From JAFGED01 sp964551295 (GTDB taxonomy: Bacteria > Chloroflexota > Anaerolineae > B4-G1): a stretch of DNA of 34,813 nucleotides. The notes under the pieces were generated by a model. That model had not been told where the DNA came from and did not search any database. It was given only the letters and a program-made list of their open reading frames with translations. The stretch is taken from NCBI GenBank assembly GCA_964551295.1, contig CAZKDJ010000018.1, positions 1-34,813 on the forward strand. The letters run 5' to 3'. Shown here piece by piece: positions 6,838 through 18,645 of this stretch (within the stretch, counting starts at the first letter, position 1; each line of letters opens with the position of its first letter). Both the position numbers and the translations under genes were made by a program.

Positions 6838-7824
6838 TCACTGGCTCAAAAACTCCCGATACCACTCGAACGTCTCTCCCAACCCCTCCTCGAGCGAGTG
6901 TCCGGGCGCCCAATCCAATAACCGATGGGCCTTGCTGCTGTCCATATACTGGGTCGGGATCTCGTTCGGCGCGTCGTTCAACACGACCGGCTCCAGGTCT
7001 GGACGGTCAGAGACGGCGACGATGGCCTGCACCATCTCGAGGACGGACGTCGGTTTGTCCATCCCAAAGTTAAATGCCTCTCCCTTCACCTCGTCTGTAT
7101 CCAGGTGCTCGGCCAGCGTCATGTACGCGTGCACGGCATCCTGCACGTAGAGATAGTCGCGCTGGAGCGTGCCATCGGAGCGGATGAGGGGTCGCTCGCC
7201 CCGGATGAGGCTGCGCATCGTGCCGGGCACGATGCGGTTCCAATTCAGATCGCCGCCGCCGTAGAGGTTGGCGCAGCGGGTGACGGCGACGGGCAAGCCG
7301 TAGGTGGCAAAATACGTGCGGGCGATCAGATCCGCGCAGGCCTTGGATACGTCGTAAGGATGGCAGCCCAGCAGGGGCGCGTCCTCGACGTAGGGCAGCG
7401 TCTCGTGCGCGCCGTAGGCCTTGTCGGAGGAGGCAATCGCCACTCGGGCAACCGTGGGCGAGCGGCGGGCGGCCTCCAACACCGTCCAGGTGCCCTTGAC
7501 GTTCGTCTCAAAGGTGGAGAGCGGCGCGCGGTTGGCGATGGGCACGATGGTCTGGGCGGCCAGGTGGAAAACAGCGTCGATCTCGTACTCGTTCAGCACC
7601 CGCTCGACCAACTCGTAATCGGTCACGTCACCGCGCACGACGGTGATCCGATCCAGGTAGCCCGACCGGCGCAGAAGCGAGAAAGGCACCCGGTCGCGCA
7701 CGAGGCCGACGACGTTGGCCCCCGCTTCAACCAGCGCGGAGGTCAACCAGGAACCGAGAAACCCCGCGCAGCCAGTGATGAATACAGGGCGGTCGAGCCA
7801 AAAGGATTGCAAATCACTCGTCAT
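6838..7824 (-). CDS. rfbG: CDP-glucose 4,6-dehydratase-like SDR
   Basis: This is a 328-residue extended SDR. TGCAGFLG (17-24) is the dinucleotide-binding loop, followed by HLAAQTIV (87-94), SSDKAYG (132-138) and the catalytic Y157-D-V-S-K161. The SSDKAYG segment resembles the TSDKCY/TSDKVY block of CDP-glucose and related 4,6-dehydratases. It should convert CDP-glucose to CDP-4-keto-6-deoxyglucose with internal hydride recycling on NAD. The assignment relies on the neighbours: rfbF, which makes CDP-glucose, is 9 nt upstream, and rfbH, which uses the product, is downstream. By sequence alone it could also be a GDP-mannose or UDP-glucose type dehydratase. The start is ATG at 7822-7824. Confidence 0.78.
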   Translation of the reverse strand: MTSDLQSFWLDRPVFITGCAGFLGSWLTSALVEAGANVVGLVRDRVPFSLLRRSGYLDRITVVRGDVTDYELVERVLNEYEIDAVFHLAAQTIVPIANRAPLSTFETNVKGTWTVLEAARRSPTVARVAIASSDKAYGAHETLPYVEDAPLLGCHPYDVSKACADLIARTYFATYGLPVAVTRCANLYGGGDLNWNRIVPGTMRSLIRGERPLIRSDGTLQRDYLYVQDAVHAYMTLAEHLDTDEVKGEAFNFGMDKPTSVLEMVQAIVAVSDRPDLEPVVLNDAPNEIPTQYMDSSKAHRLLDWAPGHSLEEGLGETFEWYREFLSQ

Positions 7825-7833
7825 AATGCCACT

Positions 7834-8625
7834 CTACTCCCACGTTTTCCACGGTGCACTTTCACGCCAAACAGTATCCAGCTCTTGCGTGTCCTTAAAT
7901 GTCTTCATCGAGCGCCAGTAGCCCGGGTGGCGATACATCATCAACTGTCCATCAGTGACCAGGCGGGGAAAGCCATCCCTCTCCAGTTGAAAGCTATCGT
8001 CATCATCCAGGTAGTCCAACACTCCACGCTCAAAGAGCATAAACCCGGCGTTAATCCAATGATCCAGCACCGGCTTTTCGGCAAACCCGACCACCTGCCC
8101 ATCTCCATTCTCACCCAACTGGAAGACACCGAGATGCGACTGCATACGCGCCCCGGTCACGGTCGCCAGCCGACCGTGCTGTCGATGGAAGGCCAGCAGG
8201 GCCCCTAGATCCACATCGCCCACCGCCTCACCATAGGTGACAAAGAAAGTATCGGTGTCAACGTACTTGGCAGCACGGTAGACACGTGCCCCCTTCAAAG
8301 CATGGGGGCCTGTGTCCGCCAGTATGACTTCCCAATCCTCTGTCTCGGCACCATAACAGGAGATGGCACACGATTGGCCCATGTGGATCGTAAAGTCATA
8401 GCTCATAGGCTCGTACTCGAGGAAATATCGCTTGATCCCCTCAGCCTGGTGGCCCAGCGCGAGAATGAAGCGCGTGTGGCCGTGGCTGGCATAGATCTTC
8501 ATCACGTGCCAGAGGATGGGTCTGCCGCCGATCTCAACCAACACCTTGTTGGTCGGTGCCTGCATACGCGTGCCTTCCCCGCCGCAGAGAACAATGACGG
8601 GTAGAGAGGGAGCTTCAGTCCTCAC
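7834..8625 (-). CDS. rfbF: Glucose-1-phosphate cytidylyltransferase
   Basis: This 263-residue nucleotidyltransferase condenses CTP and glucose-1-phosphate to CDP-glucose, the first step of 3,6-dideoxyhexose synthesis. The signature is CGGEGTRMQ (14-22), then NKVLVEIGGRPILWH (26-40), VTYGEAVGDVD (metal-binding region), and the family-typical C-terminus ending APWKTWE. Length matches RfbF (about 257). The start is GTG at 8623-8625 with GGAGGG 6 nt upstream, and it overlaps the mtnA stop by 11 nt, so the two are translated together. It differs from most RfbF proteins in having TNK rather than the usual PKP near residue 27. It is cytoplasmic. Confidence 0.92.
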   Translation of the reverse strand: MRTEAPSLPVIVLCGGEGTRMQAPTNKVLVEIGGRPILWHVMKIYASHGHTRFILALGHQAEGIKRYFLEYEPMSYDFTIHMGQSCAISCYGAETEDWEVILADTGPHALKGARVYRAAKYVDTDTFFVTYGEAVGDVDLGALLAFHRQHGRLATVTGARMQSHLGVFQLGENGDGQVVGFAEKPVLDHWINAGFMLFERGVLDYLDDDDSFQLERDGFPRLVTDGQLMMYRHPGYWRSMKTFKDTQELDTVWRESAPWKTWE

Positions 8626-9661
8626 GGTCGCCCTCCACGAGTCGCCGCAGACTGACGTCGAACGGCGGGTAGGCGATCCCGTTCTCGGTCACGATGCCGG
8701 TGACGTATCGATGTGGCGTCATGTCGAAGGCCGGGTTCGCCACCTGCACGCCTTCCGGCGCCACCGGTCGGCCCTGATAAGTGATTCCGGCGACCTCGTC
8801 CGCCGCCCGCTCCTCGATGGGGATGTCTTCGCCGGTGGGCAGCGACAGGTCGATCGTGGACGTCGGCACGCAGGGGTAGAAGGGGATGCCGTTGGCCTGG
8901 GCCACGACCGCCAGTTTGTACGTGCCGATCTTATTGGCCACGTCGCCGTTAGCCGCCGTCCGGTCGGACCCCACCAGCACGATATCGACCCGGCCGGTGC
9001 GCATAAAGTGGCCGGCGGCGTTATCGGCGATGAGGGTGAAGGGGATGGACTCCTGCTGAAGCTCCCACGCCGTGAGGCGCGCCCCTTGCAGGCGCGGGCG
9101 GGTCTCGTCCACCAGCACGTGAATCCGCTTGCCCTGCCCGTGCGCCGCGCGGATGACGCCCAGGGCGGTGCCATAGTCCACCGTCGCCAGAGCGCCGGTG
9201 TTGCAGTGATGCAGGATCGTATCGCCGTCGCGGATCAGCGCCGCGCCGTGGCCCCCCAGCCGCTTATTTGTCTCCACGTCCTCGTCGGCCAGCGCCTGGG
9301 CCTCGGCCAGCAGCGCACCGGGGATGACCGCGGAATCGGGCTCGCGCTCAGCGCGCCGCAGCAGGCGCGCCACCGCCCAGGATAGGTTGACTGCTGTGGG
9401 GCGGGCAGCACACAGCACGTCCCCCGCCTCCCGCAGGTCGGCCAAAAGGCCATCCCGGTCCCGCACCTGGCTCTGCCGCGCGGCCAGCGCCATGCCAAAG
9501 CCCGCCGCCGCCCCGATTGCCGGCGCCCCGCGGATGACCATCGTGCCGATGGCCTGAGCCACACCATGGTAATCATCGTACTCGACCAGGCGAAACTCGG
9601 CCGGCAGGAGCCGCTGGTCGATCATGCGAACTTTGTCGTCGTGCCATTCAACACTACGCAT
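8615..9661 (-). CDS. mtnA: S-methyl-5-thioribose-1-phosphate isomerase
   Basis: This 348-residue enzyme isomerises methylthioribose-1-phosphate to methylthioribulose-1-phosphate in the methionine salvage pathway. The motifs RGAPAIG (44-50), HHCNTGALATVDYGTALG (151-168, with the proposed catalytic Cys153) and GSDRTAANGDVANKIGTY (231-248, Asp233 as the likely catalytic acid) are all present. The start at 9659-9661 is chosen over the longer frame because GGAG lies 6 nt upstream and the protein then begins MRSVEWHDDKV like the family. It is the first gene of the minus-strand cluster. No methylthioadenosine phosphorylase is seen, but an MTA/SAH deaminase-type gene lies at 27444-28772. Together they would fit salvage through methylthioinosine, if a phosphorylase exists elsewhere. 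Confidence 0.95.
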   Translation of the reverse strand: MRSVEWHDDKVRMIDQRLLPAEFRLVEYDDYHGVAQAIGTMVIRGAPAIGAAAGFGMALAARQSQVRDRDGLLADLREAGDVLCAARPTAVNLSWAVARLLRRAEREPDSAVIPGALLAEAQALADEDVETNKRLGGHGAALIRDGDTILHHCNTGALATVDYGTALGVIRAAHGQGKRIHVLVDETRPRLQGARLTAWELQQESIPFTLIADNAAGHFMRTGRVDIVLVGSDRTAANGDVANKIGTYKLAVVAQANGIPFYPCVPTSTIDLSLPTGEDIPIEERAADEVAGITYQGRPVAPEGVQVANPAFDMTPHRYVTGIVTENGIAYPPFDVSLRRLVEGDRED

Positions 9662-9701
9662 CGCTACTCCGCTGTCTCGCTGCTCTAGCTCACAGCGGGG
9701 T

Positions 9702-9730
9702 ATGGTAACACGAGCACGCGATTTCGTCAA
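9702..9730 (-). promoter_or_regulatory. Probable sigma70-type promoter of the mtnA-rfb cluster
   Basis: On the minus strand TTGACG (9725-9730) is followed after 17 bp by TACCAT (9702-9707). It lies about 40 nt upstream of the mtnA start and is the only promoter-like pair I see before the cluster. The -10 element is only a moderate match. Confidence 0.5.
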
Positions 9731-9802
9731 TTGTTGAACATGACACCTTCGCTCGACAAAAAACGGGCCCTATCCTGGAGAAACTCGAACTTGTGAAAAG
9801 AA

Positions 9803-9826
9803 ACGCCCGCCGAATATGACGGGCGT
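9803..9826 (-). terminator. Rho-independent terminator of the higBA operon
   Basis: ACGCCCG (9803-9809) pairs with CGGGCGT (9820-9826) across a 10-nt loop. On the minus strand the stem is followed by TTTCTTTTC. It sits 20 nt after the last gene of the toxin-antitoxin operon and before the mtnA promoter. Confidence 0.7.
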
Positions 9827-9846
9827 AGTAGAAAGAGCCTGATAAA

Positions 9847-10302
9847 CTACTTGGCTTCATCTGGAGCCTGTTCACTCTCTTCTGGTGATTCAAAGGTCAC
9901 TTCGAGCGGTACAGCGGCTACCTTACGCCACCGCTGCCCATTCTCGTCCTTGTAGTCTACACGGAAGATGTAACGACCAGGTTCACCCACAGGCAATACT
10001 CGGAGGCGGGTTCGGGTTCGGTATCTCCTATATTCAGATAGATCGATGTCAAAGAGAGTGGGGCCAACTTTTGTTTTGCCAGAAGGAGATACGAAAGTAA
10101 AGCGGCCTTGACCACGAGATGGTATACTCAAGTCACTCCTTGCCCAAAGTGTTACTACTTCCAGTGGAATTAAGGCGCTAGCATCGGGATCAGGCCTGTC
10201 TTGAATAGTTATCTGCTCTGCCACATTATGAAGACTCACATTATTTGTGTCGCGATCAATAACTGCCTGTGAGCAAACTACGGTCCATACATGGTCTATC
10301 AT
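9847..10302 (-). CDS. Conserved-looking hypothetical protein downstream of HigBA
   Basis: This is a 151-residue soluble protein that I do not firmly recognise. It starts MIDHVWTVVCSQAVID and then RDTNNVSLHNVAEQITI. This opening resembles small proteins of unknown function (DUF6941 type) from memory only. The middle looks beta-rich (FTFVSPSGKTKVG, GRYIFRVDY), and the C-terminus is acidic and probably disordered (ESPEESEQAPDEAK). No signal peptide or membrane segment is seen. The start is ATG at 10300-10302; the AGGAG upstream overlaps the end of higA, 14 nt away. It therefore belongs to the higB-higA transcript and precedes the terminator at 9803-9826. Whether it takes part in the toxin-antitoxin system is unknown. 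Confidence 0.75.
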   Translation of the reverse strand: MIDHVWTVVCSQAVIDRDTNNVSLHNVAEQITIQDRPDPDASALIPLEVVTLWARSDLSIPSRGQGRFTFVSPSGKTKVGPTLFDIDLSEYRRYRTRTRLRVLPVGEPGRYIFRVDYKDENGQRWRKVAAVPLEVTFESPEESEQAPDEAK

Positions 10303-10316
10303 AGATGATTATACTC

Positions 10317-10955
10317 CTATTGCACAGGTGCTGAGGTATAGGCACAAGAGTTGGTATGACGAAATCGCTTCTTCTCTGGATCTAATTTCACACACCCTTC
10401 ATCCCATGTATCGGATAGTGCATCCCCTGTTGAGAAAGATTCTTGTTCTCTCAGTATTGTGTACTGTTGAGGTATGCTTAAAACTCGAGCCATGTATTGA
10501 AGGGGAGCATCGATCTCTTCTTCCCCCTGATATGTGTTGCTAGCTGTGATGCAATCAACAGAGTATGCTAGAATCTCGTCAACCCCTTCTAAAACCAGAT
10601 CATACTGCTGTATCAATATCTCCGCTGGAATACCAAGCCCGGCTTCTAGGTTTCGTATCATTCTCAGCGTAAGAGGGCGCCTTCGGTTCAGGATCTCGGA
10701 TACACGAGCACGACTCCCGATGCAAGGCTCAAGATCCAAACGCGACAAACCACGGCTTTCCACATAATACTCTATAGCTTCAATGGGGTCTGGCAAGGAA
10801 GTATCGAAATGCTCGCGCTCGTAAGCCTGCACGAGTATCATCAATACCTCCAATCTGTCAGCCTCAGGAGTATTCGGTGAAGCATCAAACAGACAGTCAA
10901 TCTCAGCCAGCGCAGTCTGATAATCCTCATCGGTCTTGATGGGTTTGATTTCCAT
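10317..10955 (-). CDS. higA: HigA-type antitoxin with long C-terminal extension
   Basis: This is a 212-residue protein. Residues 1-120 match HigA antitoxins: MEIKPIKTDEDYQTALAEID, a conserved helical N-terminus, then an XRE-type helix-turn-helix (about 68-110) with SRARVSEILNRRRPLTLRMI. HigA binds and neutralises HigB and represses the operon. The start at 10953-10955 is preferred over an upstream GTG because AGGAG, lying in the end of higB, precedes it. The remaining about 92 residues (VLEGVDEILAY to TSAPVQ) are not found in typical HigA, which ends near residue 120-130, and I do not recognise them. The tail could come from a lost stop codon or be a functional add-on. Confidence 0.87.
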   Translation of the reverse strand: MEIKPIKTDEDYQTALAEIDCLFDASPNTPEADRLEVLMILVQAYEREHFDTSLPDPIEAIEYYVESRGLSRLDLEPCIGSRARVSEILNRRRPLTLRMIRNLEAGLGIPAEILIQQYDLVLEGVDEILAYSVDCITASNTYQGEEEIDAPLQYMARVLSIPQQYTILREQESFSTGDALSDTWDEGCVKLDPEKKRFRHTNSCAYTSAPVQ

Positions 10956-10956
10956 A

Positions 10957-11262
10957 TTAGACTCCTGCACAAAGCTTGCTTGCGTCTATTTTGTTATATT
11001 CTGCGTGGATGTCGGCAAAAAGAACCCTAACATTGCCAAGCTCATAATTCACCTTGGCTACTACACGATATTGATTGCCTTTGACGTTGAATACTACACA
11101 CTTCCCGCCAATGATGCTTGCCGAAGGGTAACGGGCCTTTATATCAAGGGGGGTTTTCCAGTCTGCTTCTTCGGCATCTTTACGCCAAGCCCGTAACTGC
11201 TCACGAACATCACAATGTTTTTTTGCACATTCATCAAGAATTGATATGCCAACAATGCCCAT
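10957..11262 (-). CDS. higB: HigB-type toxin (mRNA interferase)
   Basis: This 101-residue RelE/HigB-fold toxin is expected to cleave mRNA on the ribosome. Family landmarks: REQLRAWRKDAEEADWKTP (about 20-38), a KARYPSASIIGGKCVVFN core and the C-terminal VLFADIHAEYNKIDA. These match the HigB_toxin group, for example the HAEYDxIDA ending. It is the first gene of the operon and ends one base before the higA start (TAATATG), the usual toxin-first HigBA order. A consensus promoter with a palindrome between the -35 and -10 boxes lies directly upstream, consistent with autoregulation by HigA. Confidence 0.92.
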   Translation of the reverse strand: MGIVGISILDECAKKHCDVREQLRAWRKDAEEADWKTPLDIKARYPSASIIGGKCVVFNVKGNQYRVVAKVNYELGNVRVLFADIHAEYNKIDASKLCAGV

Positions 11263-11284
11263 AGTGAGACGCTTTAGTGAATAT

Positions 11285-11313
11285 ATTATACACTATTCCC
11301 AAATTGGGAGCAA
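11285..11313 (-). promoter_or_regulatory. higBA promoter with embedded operator palindrome
   Basis: On the minus strand TTGCTC (11308-11313) and TATAAT (11285-11290) are spaced by 17 bp. The spacer contains the palindrome CCCAA-A-TTGGG (11298-11308). A repressor bound there would block RNA polymerase, as expected for HigA autoregulation. The promoter lies 23 nt before the higB start. Confidence 0.75.
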
Positions 11314-11554
11314 GTGGCGAAAGTCACACGAACAAGCCTTTTTCAGGTCAACTTTTTTCTAGCCTGGATTGTATCACAGGGCATCTCAGTCTGCAAGACA
11401 CCCTCATCGCCACTGTCCTCTTGATGCCGGCGGGAACTTGCTAGAGCTTCACCTCGCGCTCGACCTCGAAGGGATGGCGCGAATCCGGGTAATTCGTCCA
11501 GCCTGGTTTGTCAATTTGTTCTGCGAACCCTGGCAAACGCAGGGCTTGGCGCAC
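11314..11554. other. Non-coding gap between higB and the rpoC terminator
   Basis: No gene is convincing here. On the minus strand an open frame at 11441-11554 encodes 37 residues ending DSRHPFEVEREVKL. It looks protein-like but starts with GTG, has no ribosome binding site and begins directly behind the rpoC terminator. It may be the remnant of a lost gene. Confidence 0.4.
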
Positions 11555-11592
11555 AAAAAAACGCGGCAGCGCCTTTGATCAGCGCTGCCGCG
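11555..11592 (-). terminator. Strong Rho-independent terminator of rpoC
   Basis: CGCGGCAGCGC (11562-11572) and GCGCTGCCGCG (11582-11592) form an 11-bp perfect stem with a 9-nt loop. On the minus strand the stem is followed by seven T residues (11555-11561). It lies 25 nt after the rpoC stop codon. Confidence 0.92.
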
Positions 11593-11617
11593 CACAAACT
11601 CCCACCCATCGCCTGTA

Positions 11618-15904
<4,287 letters not shown>

Positions 15905-16234
15905 AATCCTCCCCGTCCGGGAAATTTTGTGGTACAGAAGAAGCGATTACACATGCAGAGCGCACGTCCGTGCCTCCCACATACGTGAAAGAAGCGCGTG
16001 AGGCTGCGCTCAGCGCTTCGTAGAGGCTTCGTTTCTTCATTGTACGCCGGTTATTATATCGACTTTTACCGAATTGTCAAGTAAAACGAGACGCCAATCT
16101 ACTAAAATCTCGCGGCACGCCGCATTGCTATGGCAAACGTTTTCTGCACAATATATTGCAGTAGCTGTTTCATCCCTCATCGATAGTTGCAAAAGAACTG
16201 GATCGGGCGTAAAATGGCGTCAAAAGGAGGCCGG
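15905..16234. other. Divergent rpoC / hexosaminidase intergenic region
   Basis: This gap of about 330 nt holds the rpoC promoter (16053-16080) and an rpoC leader of roughly 140 nt. The leader contains a GAAGCG...CGCTTC stem on the minus strand. On the plus side, a CAATATATTG palindrome (16149-16158) lies upstream of the hexosaminidase gene and could be an operator. I see no clear plus-strand promoter and no gene. Confidence 0.5.
16053..16080 (-). promoter_or_regulatory. Consensus sigma70 promoter of rpoC
   Basis: On the minus strand TTGACA (16075-16080) and TATAAT (16053-16058) are both perfect, spaced by 16 bp. Transcription would start near 16046, leaving a leader of about 140 nt before the rpoC start codon. 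Confidence 0.88.
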
Positions 16235-18241
16235 ATGGATCGCCATTTGCTCCCCCAGCCCAAGACGCTTGTGCCGCTTGAGGGCACGTTCGCCATCGGC
16301 CTGGATAGCCCAATCGTCATCTCGGCCTCGGCGAGCGACGAAGCCTTTTTCGCAGCACGCCAGCTTCAAGACGAGATCGCCCGGGCGGCTTGCCTGAACT
16401 TGCCCATCGCCAAATCCCTCACGCCGCCCAATCGCGCGATCCAGTTGATCCACAGCCAAGAGCAGGCTGCCGCCTTCGGCATCGAACCCCGGCGACCACA
16501 AGCACCCACCACCATCGCCGACCAGGCGTACAGTTTGACCATCACGCCGGACGACATCGCCCTCTACGCCGACGCACCCATCGGCCTGTTCTACGCCGTC
16601 CAGACGCTGCGCCAGTTGGTGCGCGTGCACGGCGCCGACCTACCCGCGCTGACCATCCAAGACTGGCCCGCGCTGCCCTACCGCGGCCTCATGCTCGACG
16701 TCTCCCGTGGCAAAGTGCCCACGCTCGAAACATTGAAGGATCTGGTTGTCGAACTCAGCCATTACAAGATCAACGTCCTTCAACTCTACACCGAGCACAC
16801 CTTCCGGTTCCCGCGCCATCCCAGGATCGGCGCAGGCTGCGGCTCCCTCAGCAGCCAGGACATCCTGGGACTGGACGTCTTCTGCCGCGCCCATCACATC
16901 GAGCTGATGCCCAACCTGCAATCCTTCGGTCACGCCCGTAACACGCTCCTGATCCCCGAGTACCGACACATGGCAGAGACGGACCTGCTCTGGACCTTGA
17001 GCCCGGCCTGCGAGGAGATCTACACCCTGCTGGACGAGCTCTACGGCGACATGCTGCCCTCCTTCACCTCCGCCACCTTCAACGTAGACTGCGACGAGAC
17101 CTGGGATCTGGGCCAGGGAGCCAGCAAGCCGATGGCCGACAAGGTTGGTGTCGGACGCGTCTACTTGAACCACATCCTGCGCGTGCGCGACCTGGCCGCC
17201 CGCTACGGACGCCGCATCCAAATCTGGGGCGACATCCTGCTCCATCACCCCGAGCTGATCGGCGAGGTACCGCAGGACGTGACGCTGCTCGACTGGCACT
17301 ACGAGGCCGCCGAGGCATATCCCACGGCGCGCACCTTTGGCGAATCAGAGCACGCCTTCTGGGTCTGTCCCGGCACCTCCTCGTGGAACACCCTCTTTCC
17401 ACGCATCCACAACGCCAACGTCAACATGCGCAACTTTGTACGTGACGGCGTAGCTGCCGGCGCGCAGGGGATACTGAACACCGACTGGGGCGACTGCGGT
17501 CATTACCAATATCTGGGGCTGAGCTGGTACGGTTACACCTTTGGCGCAGCGCAGGGCTGGAGCGGCGGCGCGACGACCGACGAGGATTTTGAGGCCGCCT
17601 TTGGCCCGCTCTTCTTTGGCCCGGCACATGGGCAAATACTAGAAGCCGTCCACAAGCTGGATCGCATCAATACGCTTCCCGGCATCCCCCAGCCCAACGC
17701 CTCAAACACCGCACTGGCCCTCTTCGACGAGCCGCTGACGGGCGAAACCGTGACCTCCCTACCCCCCGCGACCGCAGCCGAGGCGCACGTCCTGGCCCAA
17801 GAGGCCAGCGCCGCCCTCGATGAGTTATCCGTGGGACACCCGCGCGAACTCACCCTGCTCGAGATGGCCTCCGCCGCGCGCCTCACCGCCTATGCCGCCC
17901 GCAAGACCGCGCGCTCCCAACAAATCCGCCAGGATCTGCGCGCACCCGACCTGGACGCTGCCGGCATCCATCAGCACATCCTGGCGCTCAAAGCCCTGGA
18001 TAAAGAACTAGCGCATCTGCAGGCCGAGTTCGAGACGGTGTGGCTGGCCCGTGCCCGCCGCAGCGAGATACATGTCGCCCTGGGTTATTATGCCGGGCTG
18101 CGCACCCACTACCGGGCCGCCATCGCCTGGCTGAAGAAGCAACAGCAGGCGCTATCGGAAGATCGGCCCATGGACGCCGAACTGAACACCTACGACGCTG
18201 GCGATCACCGCGTCCTGTGGCAGACGTGGCCGGACTGGTAG
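16235..18241 (+). CDS. Glycoside hydrolase family 20, beta-N-acetylhexosaminidase
   Basis: This 668-residue enzyme should release terminal N-acetyl-hexosamine. Residues 1-130 are the alpha/beta GH20b-type N-terminal domain. The TIM barrel begins at LPYRGLMLDVSRGKVPTLETL, and the catalytic pair is Asp287-Glu288 in FNVDCDETWDLG, in which Glu is the acid/base and Asp orients the acetamido group. WHYEAAEAYP and NTDWGDCGHYQYLG are later barrel strands. The C-terminal about 180 residues are helical. There is no signal peptide, so it acts in the cytoplasm, perhaps on imported disaccharides. The start at 16235 is chosen because AAAGGAGG lies 5 nt before it; the longer frame lacks a site. The substrate (GlcNAc, GalNAc or other) is not decided. 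Confidence 0.88.
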   Translation: MDRHLLPQPKTLVPLEGTFAIGLDSPIVISASASDEAFFAARQLQDEIARAACLNLPIAKSLTPPNRAIQLIHSQEQAAAFGIEPRRPQAPTTIADQAYSLTITPDDIALYADAPIGLFYAVQTLRQLVRVHGADLPALTIQDWPALPYRGLMLDVSRGKVPTLETLKDLVVELSHYKINVLQLYTEHTFRFPRHPRIGAGCGSLSSQDILGLDVFCRAHHIELMPNLQSFGHARNTLLIPEYRHMAETDLLWTLSPACEEIYTLLDELYGDMLPSFTSATFNVDCDETWDLGQGASKPMADKVGVGRVYLNHILRVRDLAARYGRRIQIWGDILLHHPELIGEVPQDVTLLDWHYEAAEAYPTARTFGESEHAFWVCPGTSSWNTLFPRIHNANVNMRNFVRDGVAAGAQGILNTDWGDCGHYQYLGLSWYGYTFGAAQGWSGGATTDEDFEAAFGPLFFGPAHGQILEAVHKLDRINTLPGIPQPNASNTALALFDEPLTGETVTSLPPATAAEAHVLAQEASAALDELSVGHPRELTLLEMASAARLTAYAARKTARSQQIRQDLRAPDLDAAGIHQHILALKALDKELAHLQAEFETVWLARARRSEIHVALGYYAGLRTHYRAAIAWLKKQQQALSEDRPMDAELNTYDAGDHRVLWQTWPDW

Positions 18242-18250
18242 GCGGGGACT

Positions 18251-18273
18251 GGAGATTAGAGATTGGAGATTAG
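18251..18273. repeat. Heptamer tandem repeat before cutA
   Basis: Three consecutive heptamers GGAGATT, AGAGATT, GGAGATT followed by AG. They lie in the gap of about 50 nt between the hexosaminidase stop and the cutA start. Similar short-period repeats occur at 3396-3431 and about 6815-6836. Confidence 0.7.
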
Positions 18274-18291
18274 CAAGCAAGGAATGCACAC

Positions 18292-18609
18292 ATGGCAACT
18301 TTTATCCAAGTGACCACGACAACGGAGACCAAGGCCGACGCGCAAGCGATCGCCGGCGCGGTTGTGGAGAAGCGGCTGGCCGCCTGCGCGCAGGTCATCG
18401 GCCCCATCACGAGCACGTACTGGTGGCAGGAAAAGATTGAGAACGCTGAAGAATGGCTGTGCATTATCAAGAGCAAGGGGACGCTTTACGAGGAGCTGGA
18501 AAAGGCCATTCGAGCCGTTCATCCCTACAAAGAGCCAGAGATCATCGCCACACCAATCCTCAAGGGAAGCCAGAGCTACCTAGCCTGGCTGGATGAGAAC
18601 ACCAGATAA
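18292..18609 (+). CDS. cutA: Divalent-cation tolerance protein CutA
   Basis: This is a 105-residue protein of the CutA1 family, a very stable PII-like trimer linked to copper and divalent cation tolerance; its biochemical role is still unsettled. Family motifs include FIQVTTTTETKADAQAIA at the N-terminus, KRLAACAQVIGPITSTYWW (about 25-43), KIENAEEWLCIIKSK and the C-terminal HPYKEPEIIATPI. The length is exactly typical. An AAGGA site lies about 9 nt before the ATG. It is 50 nt downstream of the hexosaminidase on the same strand and is closed by a strong hairpin terminator. A parS site is placed between its stop codon and that terminator. Confidence 0.95.
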   Translation: MATFIQVTTTTETKADAQAIAGAVVEKRLAACAQVIGPITSTYWWQEKIENAEEWLCIIKSKGTLYEELEKAIRAVHPYKEPEIIATPILKGSQSYLAWLDENTR

Positions 18610-18629
18610 TGAGCCCCAAAGTCGCACAA

Positions 18630-18645
18630 TGTTTCACGTGAAACA
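18630..18645. promoter_or_regulatory. parS: parS centromere site (ParB binding)
   Basis: TGTTTCACGTGAAACA is an exact 16-bp match to the canonical chromosomal parS palindrome first defined in Bacillus subtilis. Flanking A and T extend it to 18 bp (18629-18646). ParB loads here and, with ParA and SMC, organises and segregates the origin region. parS sites usually cluster near oriC, so this window is probably origin-proximal. No parA, parB or other parS copy is seen in the window. Confidence 0.9.

Noticed and set aside
11441..11554. 37-residue minus-strand frame ending DSRHPFEVEREVKL
   Set aside because: Protein-like, but GTG start without ribosome binding site and placed directly behind the rpoC terminator; treated as a possible gene remnant only.
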